Positions 61,979 to 64,000 of a stretch of 64,000 nt of DNA are shown piece by piece. A program made the position numbers and the translations under genes. The notes beneath the pieces are model-generated. The model was not told where the DNA came from. It saw nothing but the letters and a program-made list of their open reading frames with translations, and ran no database searches. Source of the stretch: Sedimenticola hydrogenitrophicus (lineage in GTDB: Bacteria > Pseudomonadota > Gammaproteobacteria > Chromatiales > Chromatiaceae); contig NZ_JAQGEI010000005.1 in NCBI RefSeq assembly GCF_029017505.1, positions 62,001-126,000 on the forward strand. The letters are read 5' to 3'. Within the stretch, counting starts at the first letter, position 1, and each line of letters opens with the position of its first letter.

Positions 61979-63198
61979 TTCGTCCCTCGCACCAGGCCCA
62001 GGGCCGCCTCGAAAATGGTCTCCGCCGATGGCAGGGTCGCGGCGTAGGCCGGGCCGGTGGCGATGAAGCTGTCCTCGGCGGTCAGCCGTGCCAGAGGCAC
62101 CCGGGTCCGCTCGGCGAACAGCGCCATTAGAGCCTCGGCAATACCCCCCGAACGCCGGGTCTCGTCCACGACGAGGATGCGCTGCGCGCCGCGTACCGCT
62201 TCCATCAGCGCATCGCACGGCAGGGGCGACAGCCAGCGCATATCGATTACCCGTGTCCGTATCCCCTCCGCCGCCAGCCGTTGCCCGGACTGACGCGACA
62301 GATAGTAGCCGTTGCCGAAGCTGACGATGGCCAGATCCTCGCCGCTGCCGTGCACGCCCACCTCGCCCAGCGGAATCACTTCGTCCACCGGGGGATAGAC
62401 ACTAATCCAGCCGCCATCCTCGCCGTGCAGGTCGCGCATGGGGTAGAGCGCGATGGGTTCCAGAAACACCACCACGCGCTGCTCTTCACGCGCCAGGCGC
62501 ACACACTCGCGCAGCATGCGCGCCGCGTCCGCACCGTGGGAGGGGCAGGCGAGGATGATGCCGGGGATGTCACGCAGTACCGCCAGCGAATTGTCGTTGT
62601 GGAAGTGGCCGCCGAACCCTTTCTGATAGCCCAGGCCCGCGATACGCACCACCATGGGATTGGTGTACTGGCCGTTGGAGAAAAACGGTAGCGTCGCCGC
62701 CTCGCCGCGGATCTGGTCTTCGGCGTTGTGCAGGTAGGCGAGGAACTGGATCTCCGGGATGGGGATGAAGCCGTTGTGCGCCATGCCGATGGCCAGGCCG
62801 AGGATCGACTGCTCGTCCAGCAGCGTGTCGATCACCCGGTCGGGGCCGAAGCGCTCGCGCAGCTTCTGGGTCACGCCGTAGACGCCGCCCTTGCGCCCCA
62901 CATCCTCGCCCATCAGCACGATCTCGCGATGCTCCAGCATCAGGTCGGTGAGGGTCCAGTTGATGAGGCGCGAGAGGATCTGCGGCTCCCCCAGCGCCTC
63001 CATCCGGCCGCCGAAGGCCGCCGTGCGCGCTTTGGTGTCTGGACGCGGGGTCGGGCGGCAGGCGCGCGGCGGCGGGACCAGGCTGGCCATCACCTCACGG
63101 GCGGTTTTCAGCCGCGGACGCTGCACCACCTCGGCGGCGATGCGCGCGACCCGCGCGTTGGTCTCCTCATAGATCGCCAGCGCCGCGGCGGGCGTCAG
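61975..63198 (-). CDS. 2-oxoacid dehydrogenase E1, beta half (frameshifted from the alpha half)
   Basis: The transketolase-type beta half of a thiamine-dependent 2-oxoacid dehydrogenase: ALGEPQILSRLINWTLTDLM, VLMGEDVGRKGGVYGVTQKL, DTLLDEQSILGLAIGMAHNG, YTNPMVVRIAGLG and the C-terminal ILVVDETRRSGGIAEAL. Upstream codons (PAAALAIYEETNARVARIAA) are the linker of single-chain alpha-beta E1 proteins, so alpha and beta were one gene; a one-base shift near 63200 now separates them. As a separate unit it could start at ATG 63003. Confidence 0.85.
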   Translation of the reverse strand: MTPAAALAIYEETNARVARIAAEVVQRPRLKTAREVMASLVPPPRACRPTPRPDTKARTAAFGGRMEALGEPQILSRLINWTLTDLMLEHREIVLMGEDVGRKGGVYGVTQKLRERFGPDRVIDTLLDEQSILGLAIGMAHNGFIPIPEIQFLAYLHNAEDQIRGEAATLPFFSNGQYTNPMVVRIAGLGYQKGFGGHFHNDNSLAVLRDIPGIILACPSHGADAARMLRECVRLAREEQRVVVFLEPIALYPMRDLHGEDGGWISVYPPVDEVIPLGEVGVHGSGEDLAIVSFGNGYYLSRQSGQRLAAEGIRTRVIDMRWLSPLPCDALMEAVRGAQRILVVDETRRSGGIAEALMALFAERTRVPLARLTAEDSFIATGPAYAATLPSAETIFEAALGLVRGTK

Positions 63199-64000
63199 CG
63201 CCCGGCCTGCTCCAGCAGTCGCACCGAGTGGAGCAACGGATCGTTGGCCTCTTCCGTCTCCACCAACTCGCGCGGCAGGTAGCTGGTCGGCAGATCGGCG
63301 CCCGCGTGACCGTAGAGGCGGAGGGTACCGATGTGGAGGATGGCGGGCTTTTTCAACCGGCGCACGTAGCGGGCGGCCTCGGCGGCGACCCGATAGGTTT
63401 CGTAGATGTCGAGCCCGTTGCAGAAAAAGTATTTCAACCCCGGGCGCTGACCGAAGGTGGCGGCGATCCAGCCCGGCGGCGTCCGGGTCGAAATGCCGAT
63501 GCCGTTGTCCTCGCAAACGAACAGCAGCGGCAGGGGGATGGACTGGAACGCGGTCCACTGCGCGGTGTTGAATGCGCCTTGCGCGGTGGAGTGGTTGGCC
63601 GAAGCGTCGCCGAAGGAGCAGTAGACGATGGCGTCGTCGGGCAGCGCCTGGTGTTCGGGCCGAAGCCGGCGTGCGGCCCCAACGGCATACGCCGCGCCCA
63701 CCGCCTTGGGCAGATGGCTGGCGATGGTGGAGGTCTGGGGCGGGATGTTGAGTGCCCTGGAGCCCAGCACCTTGTGCCGCCCGCCCGAGATGGGATCTTC
63801 GCGGGAAGCGGCGAAGCTCAGCAGCATGTCCCAGGCGATGGACTGGCCCGGCAGCTGCGCGGCGCGGGCGATCTGGAACGCCGCATCCCGGTAGTGCAGG
63901 AACGCCATGTCGGTGGGCCGCAGCGCCGCCGCCACCGCCGCCATTCCCTCGTGCCCCGACGAGCCAATTGTGTAGAAACCCTGTCCCGCTTTCTGCAGCG
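63195..64000 (-). CDS. 2-oxoacid dehydrogenase E1, alpha half, 5' end outside the window
   Basis: The frame is open to the window edge and reads GQGFYTIGSSGHEGMAA near the beginning, then FLHYRDAAFQIARA, IASHLPKAVGAAYAVG and the ThDP motif FGDASANHSTAQGAFNTAQW near the middle, with CEDNGIGISTRTPPGW. It ends LLEQAGR-stop at 63195. The next codons in another frame continue the normal linker. GCCGGGCGCTG at the junction has one G too few compared with an uninterrupted reading, so a single-base deletion or a sequencing error explains the break. Confidence 0.85.
   Translation of the reverse strand, partial: LQKAGQGFYTIGSSGHEGMAAVAAALRPTDMAFLHYRDAAFQIARAAQLPGQSIAWDMLLSFAASREDPISGGRHKVLGSRALNIPPQTSTIASHLPKAVGAAYAVGAARRLRPEHQALPDDAIVYCSFGDASANHSTAQGAFNTAQWTAFQSIPLPLLFVCEDNGIGISTRTPPGWIAATFGQRPGLKYFFCNGLDIYETYRVAAEAARYVRRLKKPAILHIGTLRLYGHAGADLPTSYLPRELVETEEANDPLLHSVRLLEQAGR

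Overview
The window looks like a chromosomal piece of a mesophilic gammaproteobacterium with fairly high GC, possibly Chromatiales- or Thiohalobacter-like. This is inferred from gene families (etfBA, tctCBA, YqjD/YqjE/YqjK-type proteins, NdvB-type glucan synthase, GGDEF-EAL and CheB-CheR hybrids) and not from a marker gene. No rRNA, tRNA, CRISPR array, phage or intact transposase was seen. Much of it is accessory DNA with many broken genes, so it may come from a decaying or draft-quality genome.

Layout. 1-1487: end of etfB, etfA and a strong terminator. 1488-3357: a truncated TIR-domain gene inside two imperfect direct repeats of about 145 bp. 3358-7857 (minus): a TAXI periplasmic binding protein coupled to a PAS-GGDEF-EAL protein, then a one-haem DUF3365 protein. 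8637-10328: an AT-richer exported peptidoglycan-binding protein with a G9 tract in its leader. 10959-14151: a PAS protein and a CheB-CheR-PAS hybrid. 14476-18905: two Crp/Fnr-like paralogues flanking small envelope and stress proteins, including a yqjDEK-like operon. 19161-27749: a giant cyclic beta-1,2-glucan synthase. 27765-33230: DUF3096, CsbD, phosphoketolase, OmpA and BON proteins. 33231-36307: two CNNM/CorC-type proteins, one without CBS domains, and an unassigned protein. 36644-42268: a CitA/CitB-type two-component system divergent from tctCBA. 42269-48349: a broken esterase, a cupin relic and a DUF808 / P-type ATPase / AI-2E-permease operon. 48722-55464: small genes and relics, phospholipid methyltransferase, ApbE, a CPA-type antiporter, PLD_N, DUF302 and DUF2917 proteins. 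55527-58122: a haemoglobin with an amber codon and a second copy of the tctA-end/esterase segment. 58182-64000 (minus): a lysine/pipecolate-type catabolic operon (2-oxoacid dehydrogenase E1, FabD-like protein, AmaB-like, AmaA-like), cut by the window edge.

The most interesting signal is a dispersed 16-bp palindrome, consensus TGTRCGNNNNCGYACA, found ten times and almost always between genes. It lies before the two Crp/Fnr-like genes or the small genes divergent from them, before CsbD, before a truncated stress-protein gene, and upstream of the OmpA, BON and DUF302 genes. I infer that it is the operator of the two Crp/Fnr paralogues, which would define an envelope/general-stress regulon of many small proteins. 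A C-terminal relic of a third paralogue lies at 53199-53330.

The second main signal is a segmental duplication (42008-42976 and 56103-58122) with reciprocal decay: one copy keeps tctA and has a broken esterase, the other keeps the esterase and only the tail of tctA.
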